A model generated the notes under the pieces. It made no database searches, was not told where the DNA came from, and saw only the letters and a program-made list of their open reading frames with translations. From Jimgerdemannia flammicorona (Eukaryota; Mucoromycota; Endogonomycetes; Endogonales; Endogonaceae): DNA of 29,950 nt. Below are positions 10,395-20,522 of the stretch, one piece after another. Position 1 is the stretch's first letter. Each line of letters begins with the position of its first letter. The position numbers and the translations under genes were made by a program. The stretch covers positions 1 to 29,950 of the forward strand of contig RBNI01000511.1 of the NCBI GenBank assembly GCA_003990745.1, in the 5' to 3' direction.

Positions 10395-10700
10395 AAATAA
10401 TATCAAAGTTCTGATTGATAGTTGAGCAAGCAAATACTATCTCAATCAAGAGACTGCTAACAAATTCCACCTTAAGATATAAGGAAATCTGGAAGGAAAC
10501 ATTGCCACCTTTGGTAATGGAACAAAATAGAACTTTTTAAGATATGCAAGAATACATTGCTACAACTTGGAAATTATACTATGAGACAAACCTTCCACAT
10601 CACACATCTTCCAGGACACAATCTTATCCTTAGAATATCCTGGCTCACTTAGGAGAAACCTCAAATTAATAAGTGAACCAATATAATCTCTCTAGGAGAT
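10395..10700 (+). pseudogene. Element 1 aspartic protease, decayed
   Basis: Retropepsin of the gypsy element, which would process the polyprotein. The frame reads KVLIDS, a stop at 10423-10425 in the place of the catalytic-loop Gly, then ASKYYLNQETANKFHLK. A second strand near 10500-10530 reads GNIATFGNGTK. It lies immediately after the LINE A poly(A) tract and before RT, so in the intact element it would directly follow the dUTPase. Confidence 0.65.
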
Positions 10701-10839
10701 ATCAAGCTACAATCTAAGTAAACTACAAAGAAACAAAAGCCTAGATATGATATCATCTCTACCATCAAAATGAAGAAATTCCTAAGCTTCTAAAAGATGA
10801 AAATAATGAGAAAACAACCTCCAAGAACTACTCAATGAA

Positions 10840-12060
10840 TATGAAGATATCTTCCAAGAACCTCAAGAACTGCCACCAGCCTGATCAATAGAATACAGAA
10901 TCAAAACCATTCCTGGTTATAACTCTCCCTATCATGGAATCTTCTGATTAGCCCAATCTGAGTTGAAGACTCTCAAAGAACAACTAGTAGAATTAATAAG
11001 CAAAGAACTCATCTGTCTATCTAAATTACCATACAGTACACTAATCCTCTTTGTCCATAAGAAGGATGGAAGTCTCTATATATATATTGACTACCAAGCA
11101 CTCAACAAAATCTCAGTTAAGAACTGATATGCACTCTGAAGAATTGATGAATTACTTGATCAAGTATATAAGGCCAAGATCTTCTCACTCATTGATCTTA
11201 TATCTGAATATCACCAAATTTATATCAAAGAAGAGGATAATCCTACAACAGTCTTTCAAATAATATTAGGCCATGATGAATTCTATATAATACTATTTGA
11301 CCTCACTAATATACTAGTAACTTTCCAAATAATAATAAATATCATTTTTTGAAATAACTTAGAGTCTTTATTCTAATCTATCTGAATGATATTCTGGTAA
11401 ATAGCATAAGCAATATTATTCATCAACAGTATCTGTAAATAGTTTTTAATATACTCTATAAACACAAGCTCTTAGCAAAAAAGAAGAAATATCATCTCTT
11501 CAAGAAGGAAATCAAATATCTAGGGCATATTATCTCTGAAAATTGTATTATCATTGACTCCAAGAAACCTCAAGTAATCCACAATTGACCTATCCTCAAG
11601 ACTCTCAAGTTCTTATGAGGATTTAATAGACTAGTAGGATATTATAGGAGATTCATTCAAGGATTCTCTGTAATTGCTGCCCTACTCACAAGTCTTACCA
11701 AGAAAGGAGTCAATATTGAAAAAGAATGGATAGAGATAGATACTATAGCCATGAATACCCTTAAGAGAATGTTAATAGATATACTGATCCTGATTAGTCC
11801 TGATCCAATAGAACTATTTGTAGTTATCATCAATACTCCAATATTGCCATTAGAGCAGTTCTGATCCAATATGAACATCTTGTTACCTACCTGTCTCAGA
11901 AACTCAATAAGTATAAAAGAAACTACACAATATAAGACAAAGAACATCTTACTGTCATCTGATCCCTACAAGTATAGAGACCCTTTCTTCTTGGCAAAAA
12001 GTTCACTTTGTGGACTGATCATTGAGTCCTCTGATATATCCAGACATAGCTAATCCTTAC
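10840..12060 (+). pseudogene. Element 1 reverse transcriptase and RNase H, decayed
   Basis: Ty3/gypsy-type RT. Readable blocks are the linker ELLNEYEDIFQEPQELPPA, the strand YIYIDYQALNKIS (family VDYR.LN), IFSLIDLISEYHQIYIKEED (family F..LDL.SGYHQI.I...D) and IYLNDILV at 11376-11399. In the last the second catalytic pair is Y-L-N-D instead of Y-L-D-D because GAT became AAT. RNase H-like sequence follows to about 12060. Many stops fit Gln or Trp codons. Catalytically dead. Confidence 0.8.
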
Positions 12061-12229
12061 AGAAAGACAAGCCTGATGGATGCAGATCCTTATACTTTTC
12101 AATATCAAAATCAAGCACATTTCTATAACCAAGAATGAAGTAGCTGATACACTCTCCCAAAGTGCTCAAATAGAAGACCTCACAGTAATTAGCAATATTG
12201 TTACTAGCCTATTTGAAGAAGTTAAGAAA

Positions 12230-13400
12230 GAATACATCAAAGATGCCAACATATAAGAAATCATCAAACAAATTCTTAAAGAAGGCAGCAATATCATAAA
12301 GAAAGTCTATAAAAATGTGTCTGTTCCAAATAGATATATGTATCTTGACAATATAAGAATTTGAGTTTCTGATACTTCTATATATTTATAAATCCTTCAA
12401 GAACTCTATGATACACCCATAGCTAGTTATATAGAATTTGACAAAATATATCAGAATATCACCCAAGACTTCTACTGGCCCAAAATGACATTGGACTTCA
12501 AGAATTATATTGTATCCTGTGATATCTGTCAAAAGTACAAGCTCAGCAATTAGGCACCAGCTGGCACTCTATAACCTCTACTAATTTCTACTCAAAATTG
12601 GGACACATTGATATAGTATACTATCTACAAACAGATGGCCATATAGAAAGAACTAATTAAACTCTGTAATAGATGCTTAGTATCTATGGTGCCTACAAGC
12701 AAAATGATTGAGATGAAAAGCTGACTCTAGGCAAATTTACTTACAATAACATCCCAAGTGCAAGCATCAAGATGAGATCATTCTACTTGAATCATGGATA
12801 ACACCCACAAACTCCTATAGTCACAACTTGAACTATAGTACCAGTAGTATAAGAAATCATCAATACTATATAAAGTAATGTTCAGTAAGTACAAGATATC
12901 CTCATAGAAGCACAGAAGATACAAATAATATATACTGATAAAAATAGAAGAGAAGTCACCTACAAAATAGAAGAACAAGTATTATAAAGTACCTGGTATC
13001 TGACTTTGAGTACCACTAGCCCAAAGAAGAAACTTGGACTATGCTACATTGGACTATTCAAGATTCTTGAAAAATATGGATCTGTTGTATACAAGCTTGA
13101 TCTCTCAGTAATATTAGAAAGGATCTATTCAGTATTTTATATATCTCAACTTCAGCTATATACTCCAAATACTCTCAAAGAAAGAACTATACCACCTCCA
13201 GATCTAGTGATTATTGATCAACAACCTGAATATGAAGTCAATCATATCTTAGATTATAAGGATCTCTAATTTGGACAAGCTGCCAAGTCTATCTGATACT
13301 ATCTCATGAAATGAAAAAGATATTCTAAATATGATGTAATCTGGAAAAAAGAAGACAATCTTTTGCCAAATGCAGAAGAAGTAATAATCTAATATGGAAA
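12230..13400 (+). pseudogene. Element 1 integrase with chromodomain; core deleted
   Basis: Integrase of the chromovirus. The zinc-binding end is visible as CDICQKYKLSN (about 12518-12550), followed by a PLLISTQNWDTL-like strand. The sequence then jumps almost directly to YYLQTDGHIERTN (12619-12657), which in this family lies after the first two catalytic Asp residues. About 100 residues of the catalytic core therefore seem to be deleted near 12600-12620. Next come the YNN...SPF-like region and, at 13006-13269, a C-terminal part (VFYISQLQLY, EYEVNHILDYKD). The chromodomain ends with YYLMK.KRYSKYDVIW (one stop; family YLVKWKGY...TWE). Chromodomains direct integration to marked chromatin. Confidence 0.8.
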
Positions 13401-13515
13401 CCAAGTATAATAGAAATTCCAATAGAATTTTCAAAAGAAAGTCATATTCCTGCCTCTGAATAACTCTGATGAAAAGAAGTATAAATATTCTGATATAAAT
13501 ATATATAAATAACTC

Positions 13516-14142
13516 ACCCCCCCCCCCTCTCTCCAATATGAGTACCCAGCAACAATACTAAAAATAAGTCAAGAACAGAATTGCCACTATCATCCTTAGA
13601 GAAATCAAACACCAATAGAACTTTACTGAACCACTACCTATTAACATACAAATCTCTAGAGATCTAGATTCAAATGAAGCTCAACAATATCTTAGAAGAA
13701 AACAATATTTTCAGGCCTTCTGATACCAATAAGAACTTAAGGATTACTATGAGATAAGATGCCTTATCTATCAATAAGCTACCCTCAGTTCTGCTAAATA
13801 ATAAGTATATCTTTTTATTGACTACCATATATATAGTTGCTAAGAGACTCAATATCCTTTTCTGCACTTGATCCCAAGTCCTCAACTACTTTCATAGAGT
13901 ATCTCCTGAGAACATTGCCAACTTAAGTTATGAATAATAGAGTAAAATCATATTTCAAGTAGTCTAGTATAATGTCTTCCAGTTTGAGGAATATCTAAAG
14001 TTTAGCTTTAAACTAGGACCAGTTCTCCTGAATGACCTCTAAAGGATAACCCTACTCACCTATCTCAGTATCATCCACCAAGTTGAAACCCTATTCTCCA
14101 AGAAAGGAGAGGAGCCCTTAGAATAGAATGACCATAGTATAG
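13516..14142 (+). pseudogene. Possible extra ORF downstream of pol, decayed
   Basis: A pyrimidine tract with 11 C in a row (13517-13527) followed by CTCTCTCC leads into AAT and an ATG at 13538-13540 (MSTQQQY...). From there about 200 codons can be read without a frame change, with plausible stretches such as VKNRIATIILREIKHQ. There are about twenty in-frame stops. All could come from Gln, Trp or Arg codons, but that density is no lower than chance for such AT-rich DNA. No domain was recognised. It lies between the chromodomain and the next LTR, where some gypsy elements carry an additional gene. Treat as tentative. Confidence 0.25.
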
Positions 14143-14258
14143 ATAATGATAATAATAGAATAAGTATAGATATAAAGGCTATTTATACTTATTGGAATAA
14201 TGACTGAAGAACAGTCTGAGGTAAACTATCCTTTAGTGGAGGCTGATGAGATGAGAAA

Positions 14259-15425
14259 ATGATATAATATAGCCAGATGATATAAACTCCCAGCATAGTA
14301 TAGTTACTCATACCCACCATACTTATAATTAGCTAGAATACCAAATTGAGATTGTTTATCTATATCATGAGGATACACCCTAATATTACCAGAGATAGTA
14401 AATCTATAATAATCTAGATAGCAACCAGATAGTAACCATAATATATAAAATACCCCAGAGATAAAAGTGAATAAATCTTGGTCCAAAAAGTCTGAAATTT
14501 AATACAAAAGATAAGTCTACCTATTATACTTCAAGGGATACATCTGCTAAAAGCCACTTGATCTAGGAAAGATTGTAATACTTAAGAGAAATACCTGCTC
14601 TAAAGTCACTACTAGGAGATTGTGAGCATTGGTTCCCTTTTTCCACTCTGGTCACTTTCCAATATAAGAAATAAGTCTATTTCTCAAGAGAAAGTCTGCT
14701 ATACTTTGGTTTGCTTGCTAGATAAGTCTGAAGAATTCAAGTTATTTGAGAAGTCTGCTGATTCAGGAAGAATCCACATTATCCACTATTTTTGAGTTAT
14801 CTACTGCTATTTTCAGAGAGCCTGAATCTTGCCACAAGCCAGTCAATCTGATGCAACTTTATACTAGAGCCAGTCTACAACATAACTCTATATATATAAA
14901 CAAAGCCAGTCTTTGAAGTAACTTGCCAAGAATCTGAGTTATCTGCACCACTACCATCTAAGTTATTCATCTATTCCCAGTAAGCCTAATTTAGAAAAAT
15001 CCACACTACTCTCTATACTCAGAAGCTTACTGATTCAGAAGAATCTGTGCCAAATCAAGTTATTTATTAACCTGCTTATTAAGAAACCCACCAAATTCAC
15101 CAAGACCATCTTATCAGAAATCACATACTTTTGGAGATCATTGTGTTATATCAAGATTGTCACACCAAGATTGTTACACAGAAATAGCATAAGGAAAACT
15201 AGATCATCTGTACTATACATACAAATTACTACTCAAACTCAAGAACTCATCCCAATAAGGAAATTTCTCACAGATATCCAGCTTTGACTATTATACTACT
15301 AAATACCATAGACCTTAGGAATCTTAGAACATTTTATTGCTTTTGATAAAGTAACTGAGGGCTTAAGCCAAACTACACCAATCTCTAATCTTATAATTTG
15401 CCTCTATTGAGCTGAGCACATTACA
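14259..15425 (+). repeat. LTR1, decayed long terminal repeat
   Basis: Related to LTR2 and LTR3. It shares the promoter block TATATAAAAT (14442-14451), GTGAATAAA with AATAAA at 14470-14475, the long downstream region with repeated TTCCCAG/TTCCAAG-like segments, and the end TTGAG..GAGCACATTACA at 15425. The first 130 bp diverge from the other two LTRs, so the start is uncertain. I place it at TG 14259, after the purine-rich GATGAGATGAGAAAA, but it could lie as far left as about 14217. I find no CG dinucleotide in it. No primer-binding site follows, so it is a solo or a 3' LTR. Confidence 0.7.
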
Positions 15426-15872
15426 ATAATCAATAGTATATCAAGTAATATGAAAGTCTCTATATTATCAGGAAAAAAAACATCAGTTCACATTTACTAA
15501 TTTATGTTTGCAGCTATTTGGATTCATATTATTTGATATAGTTTAAGTTCACAGCTATTTAGTTTATATAGCTGTATCTTTAAGAAACAAAACTGTTAGT
15601 ATCTACTAGTTTATATTTGAAGTTATTCAAATTGTATTATAAAATTATTATTTATATATTATACTTTCTATATATATTCTTAACAATTTAATTCATGAAA
15701 TATACAGAAATTTGATACCTTGTTCAGGACTGGTAAGCATGGCTACTTAGATAAGAAAAATGATAAACAAATAGTATTTATTATCAGAATAGATCTGCAA
15801 CTCAACTATTTCAATTTTCTGAATGATATTCTTAATGTTATTGATAAAATTCAAATATTTATTACTGTATAG
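15426..15872. other. AT-rich spacer between LTR1 and LTR2
   Basis: About 450 bp of AT-rich, nearly CpG-free DNA with no readable frame or recognisable element. It ends in ATAG (15869-15872), the left target-site copy of LTR2. Confidence 0.6.
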
Positions 15873-16020
15873 TGTAACAAACCAAAATGTACTACCCGAA
15901 TTATGTCTTAACCAGATAATGCCAAGATGATGTGAATACACAGCATAGTAACCAGTAACCATTGCTGCAGAAAACTGTATAAATAGCCAGACATACCAGA
16001 AAGGGTCTGTTTACCTGTAC

Positions 16021-16092
16021 AGACTCTGTACACCATACAGACTCTGTACACTGTACAGGTCCTGTACACTGTACAGACTCTGTACACCTGCC
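16021..16092 (+). repeat. Four 18-bp tandem repeats in U3 of LTR2
   Basis: Units at 16021, 16039, 16057 and 16075; the second reads AGACTCTGTACACTGTAC. Each contains GTAC palindromes, and adjoining units form longer inverted repeats such as CTGTACACTGTACAG. They sit between the two TATA-like boxes. LTR3 has four related 17-20-bp units at the same place. An enhancer or protein-binding array is plausible; this is inference. Confidence 0.9.
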
Positions 16093-16852
16093 ATAAGTAG
16101 CAGATCTATAGTTAGCCACATAGTAACCAGATAGCAACCAACCTGTATAAATTACCCCAGAGATAAGAGTGAATAAACCTCAGTCCGAAATTGAATCCAA
16201 AAGCAAAAGTCAAGTCTGCCTACCACACTTCGAGAAGAACTCTACAGCCACTGTTAGGAGATTGTGAGCATTGGTCCCCTTTTCCACTCCGGTCCACTTT
16301 CCGATACAAAGCTTGAAGAGTTTGCCGCCAAGTTCAAGAAGAACTTCGCCACCTTTTGAGTAATCTGCTGCTTAAGGAATAAGCTGCCATTTCCAAGAAC
16401 CCTGCCAATTCAGGAAGAATCCGCATCGTCTGCCGTTCCCAAGTTATCTGCCGCATTCCCAGAAGAGTCCGCCTTCTTGCCACAAGCCAGTCCCTTGACG
16501 CAACTTCGCAGTGATCCGTTCACACAAACGAAGCCAGTCTAGACGTAACTTGCCAAGAACCCAAGATAATTCCCAGTTGAAGCTACCATTCCCGAGTTAT
16601 CCGCATTTCCAGAGAACCCTGCCGATTCAGGAAGAATCCATGCCATCGTATTCCCAGAAGAACCCGCGTCTCCTGAGTATTATTCCCAGAAAGAGCCCGA
16701 TTCGCGATATCTGAGTTGTTTGTTCCCAGTGAGCCCAGTACAGAAGGACTCGCCACCAGTATAATTCCCAGTGAAGCCTGTCACTTTTGGAGAATCCGCA
16801 CCAAATCGAGTTATCCACCAAATTATCAGAACGTCCCGCATAAGGAACCCGC

Positions 16853-16908
16853 CGCGCTACACAGAGATCATTGCATCAAGATTGTCGCGCTACACAGAGA
16901 TCATTGCA
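16853..16908 (+). repeat. 23-bp direct repeat in LTR2 U5
   Basis: The 23 bases at 16853-16875 (starting CGCGCTACACAGAGATC) recur exactly at 16886-16908, a 33-bp period. They belong to a longer field of loosely repeated segments (TTCCCAG..GAAGCC-like units between about 16430 and 16780), suggesting that the long U5 grew by internal duplication. Confidence 0.85.
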
Positions 16909-17215
16909 CCAAAAGCCGTCACCCAGAAATCACATACTTTTGGAAATTGCCTCACTACACAAATTGTGGTATTCCCAGTTGACCCAAGAAGGAAACCCGT
17001 TCACACACACAAATTGCCGCTACACCCAAGAACCAGTCCCAAAAAGGAAACCACTTGCACAGTATCCAGATCTTGACTATTATACCACTAAACACTAAGG
17101 ACCTCAGGAATCTTAGAACATTTTGTTGCTTTTTGACAAAGTAACTGGGGGCTCAAGTCAAACTACATCAACCCCCAACCTTGTAATTTGCCTCCATTGA
17201 GCCAGGCACATTACA

Positions 17216-20200
17216 ATAGGCAAGATGGAAAGAAATATGAATTACAGCCAATAAAGGATTATTTTGTATAAGCAAAATAGAAACAATGTCATCATAATCT
17301 CCAGTCAGCAATAAAGAGTCCCTTAATGATAGAGAATGAATCTTGATGAAATAAAAAGATACTGTTAGTATCAAACAAAATACTGAGTACCAAAAGTGAT
17401 AGCAACTTCTAAAGAAAGCCAAATAGACTAATAAAGTCAACAAATTACTTCAACAAATTGATACTGCCCTTAGACAAGCTTAAGATACAGTTTCTGAACA
17501 AAACTCAGAACTACCAAACTCAATCAGAACATACTCTGAATTGTATAAATGTATTACCAACATTACCTCTAAGACTATTATTGTGGAAAATCATCTATTT
17601 GATAATGAACAAATCAGCACAACAAGAGCCAAAAAGGACAAGAAATAGTAATCACCTAATCTGGTTAAAAATGCACTACCTTATCTTACTGAAAGAAAAG
17701 AAAACTAAAAGCAAAACAATATAGTCAAAAAAGTATATCAGATTTATAACCTAACTTCTCATCTAATGCTGAACCAGATTTGCTATCTATATGGAGTAAG
17801 TAAATAGGATTTAACTTAAATATTAAAAAGATGAGATATATTTACTATGTGAAATATATCTATAATAAATCTATAAACTATACTATAAACACAACTATAC
17901 TATAAATACTATAAATAATAAATATCACAAATGCTATATACAAATATCTCACCTTATGTTAATAAAGATTTAGTTTTAATAATAATCCATAGACTCTTAT
18001 ATTACACACAATTCATTATTAAATATATACTTCTAATATACTACATACTTCTCAAATGAAAACCAGACACAATTGCTAGTAATGTTAGATTTGTATGACT
18101 GTATTTTCATTCTATATTGCTTATTTAGTCCAACTATATATTTATAAATAAAATATATATTTAAAAATGTTTCTCTCATAATATGTAATTTGCATAAATA
18201 TAAATATATTCAATCCATCTACTAAGTTCTCTCTTACTAAATTACATTCCTCAGATAAGAGTTATATATATACTGTATAAAAAATTGTATTCATAGATAT
18301 AACTTTGCACTGTCTCGTCTATATAGTAATAGCTATTTCTATCTCACAATCATAAGAGATCATATTTTTAGCATTAGAATTCTCAATATCTACTATATAT
18401 GTTGTATTACTCTAAGTATATAAGTCAATAGACTTGGCAATCTTACTTGATTTTGAAGAGAGGGTGAACTTGGGCAAAAATATATTTATCTATATCTTGT
18501 CTTATCTCAAACTACTTATCTACAAGATTATACAATACTACTTAATCATATCATAGACTCCTATAGAACTATCACTTGTAGTGGACAAGTTGGTAAAATA
18601 TAGTCAAACCTAGAATTACAAACTCTAATTAATAAAGTAGTAAAGATATTAATCTATAGAAATCAAGAAGAGATATTAGAAATATCATACAAAAAGTTTA
18701 TAGACTTATTTAGCATAAATAACTTACTATTGGATTTAAAAGTTTGAAATAGTTCTTCCTACTTACTTGATAACAATATCTATTTCTAGATACAAATCAG
18801 AGATCATGAAAAAATTTCTAAATAATAAGTTTGAGGTTATATAGCCCAAAAGATTTTGAAACTTCATTGATATAGGGTGCACATTCAGGAATACTAGTAC
18901 TCAGATTCCTGTATTTCTCAGTTATTAGTAAGCTTAAGATATTTATAAGCTTGCTGGTTGTAATATGATTGAGCTTTTCCACAAGTACTGTTTGGTGCTC
19001 TACAAACTTAATAACTTCAGGAAGAGGATCATATTAGTTTATTAATTGATATGATATCTTAACTTCAACATAATGTTGATATTCAGTTATCTTTATATTA
19101 GTATTATCTGATATACCAAATATTCAAGTTGACTTAAAAATATGCTGCAGAGAGTTGAGTTTTTTAAAGTTTAGTGAACTTAGTAAGATCTCTGCAAACT
19201 ACTCTTTTAGTTTATAGAATTGAGATAATAGTAACTTTTGATCTATAAGTATTTTTTCAGTCTGGACTAGTAATGAGATATAGAAGTACCATTGAATGAA
19301 TATTGTGAGGTATTTAACAATACTCAGAAATTTGAAAATCTCTCTCATATATAAGAGAAATATCTTTTAAAAGAATTTTTTTTTTAGTTAAAGAGTTTCA
19401 AAATAGTTTATAAACTCACTATAATATATCTAATATTCATATATATAAGTTATTGATATTTAGCTACAGTTATTTGTCTAAGATTTAAAATTCGGGTAGA
19501 GAATTTTTTGAGTTTAGAAAATCAAGAAATAAGCCAAATACAGAGATCTTGCTCCAGTATATATATGTGCATCAAGCAAACACTTGATAAGACTAAGAGT
19601 TAGATTGACCAGATGTTATCAGATACTTTTTTTTACTTGATAAAGTATATTAGACATAATTATTGAATAAATATTTATAAGTGGTAGTTTCTATAGTATG
19701 TTCTGGAGTTTGGTTAATAGATAATATAATTGTTAGTAAAAAATATTTATTTGAAAATAAGTAAAATTAATATATATAGTTAGTCCCCACAATCTATACT
19801 CTTGAAGGCCCTTCTCAACTATTTTATGTCTTCTTTTCAAAAGGTAAATCTGTGTTTTTACAACTGCTCTCTATATCTCAGAAACTATTTATAGAGAATA
19901 TATCTTATTAAAATATAAAATTTGTAAGTAAGGGGCCATATGTTATGGATAGGCTTGATTTATACAGATCAGACAGATAGAATATATCTCTAAATAATCA
20001 ACTATAAAGGATATAACTATTAGATAGTAATCACAAAGTTTGAAATCTGATCTACACATAATAATACTACTATAAAATATATTCATAATCAGCTATCAAA
20101 TAAAATTTTTATTTAAAAAATTTTATAATTATAAATATTATCTTTTTTTAGCTATAGATAGTCCATTAAGTATTCATAATATATATCTATGATATAGAAC

Positions 20201-20522
20201 TGTCTTTGTTTTATAGAAGGAGTTTTTTTCTCTTCTTAAGAGTTTCTTCAATAATTAGAAAATATATAATTATTGAAAATACATTTTGTGAGTATATTCA
20301 CTTAATACATTTAGAAAGATAGCTAATAGAAATATATAGCAGATACATTTTGATACATCCAAGCAGATTACAATATATTTTGTCAATCTCAAGTAATACT
20401 AGAATTACTGTTGCACTAAGTGAGAGTTTTTTCTATAGTTTGGAAAAAGAATTATAGTCTGTAAACAGTGAGTATACTGACTGATCTCCTGTAAACTTAA
20501 AATTAATTATTATTTTACCTAT
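17216..20522. other. AT-rich decayed region between LTR2 and LTR3
   Basis: About 3.3 kb with almost no CpG and no intact gene. It begins with ATAG, the right target copy of LTR2. At about 17440-17812 the plus strand holds one coding-like frame (separate entry). From about 19945 down to 18700 the minus strand gives fragments that loosely recall a Copia-type integrase C-terminal region (VSDNIWSI near 19620-19600, resembling LP.NLWPE), but the match is too weak to assert. At 19937 the plus-strand sequence TGTTATGGATAGG after a GTAAGTAAGGGG tract could be an LTR edge. The rest is low-complexity AT-rich sequence in which I see nothing definite. Confidence 0.4.
17440..17812 (+). pseudogene. Coding-like frame of unknown origin, decayed
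   Basis: One plus-strand frame reads plausibly for about 120 codons: QQIDTALRQA, a stop, DTVSEQNSELPNSIRTYSEL, then SKTIIVENHLFDNEQIS and KNALPYLTERKEN. The four or five stops (TAA/TAG) fit Gln codons, and there is no frame change. It resembles the N-terminal, helix-rich part of a gag-like protein, but I do not recognise a family. The lines before and after it are not readable, so it is an isolated remnant. Confidence 0.35.

Larger units (their letters stand above)
1540..13410 (+). mobile_element. Degenerate Ty3/gypsy chromovirus with dUTPase (element 1), interrupted by two insertions
   Basis: An LTR retrotransposon of the chromodomain-bearing Ty3/gypsy group. Readable remnants in order: leader/gag frame, gag core, zinc knuckle, dUTPase, protease, reverse transcriptase, RNase H, integrase and C-terminal chromodomain. 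It is split by the L28e retrocopy at 2010-2586 and by LINE copy A at 4344-10090. All domains carry many stops, and several catalytic residues are changed by G-to-A (RT YLDD to YLND; zinc knuckle Cys to Tyr), so it is dead. I could not identify a convincing pair of LTRs. The LTR at about 14.26-15.4 kb might be its 3' LTR, but nothing matching it lies on the left. Limits are approximate. Confidence 0.8.
15873..17215 (+). mobile_element. LTR2, solo long terminal repeat, best preserved of the three
   Basis: 1343 bp, beginning TGTAAC and ending TTACA, so the termini are inverted (TGTAA / TTACA). ATAG flanks both sides (15869-15872 and 17216-17219). With no primer-binding site or gag following, it reads as a solo LTR left by recombination between two LTRs. 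A first TATAAATAG lies at 15978-15986, then four 18-bp repeats, then TATAAAT at 16146-16152 and AATAAA at 16172-16177. This leaves about 1 kb downstream of the poly(A) signal, so U5 is very long. CpG is frequent (GAATCCGCATCGTCTGCCG, for example) where LTR1 and LTR3 have TA, CA or TG. It is probably the youngest or least mutated copy. Confidence 0.85.

Noticed and set aside
9816..10433. 205-codon minus-strand frame
   Set aside because: It spans the LINE A 3' end, its poly(A) tract and element 1 protease sequence in antisense, so it crosses an insertion junction.
16021..16092. CRISPR-like array
   Set aside because: The 18-bp units are adjacent with no spacers and lie in a retrotransposon LTR.
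18700..19945. Copia element on the minus strand
   Set aside because: A few fragments recall Copia integrase, but no catalytic motif could be read in one frame; kept only as a remark.
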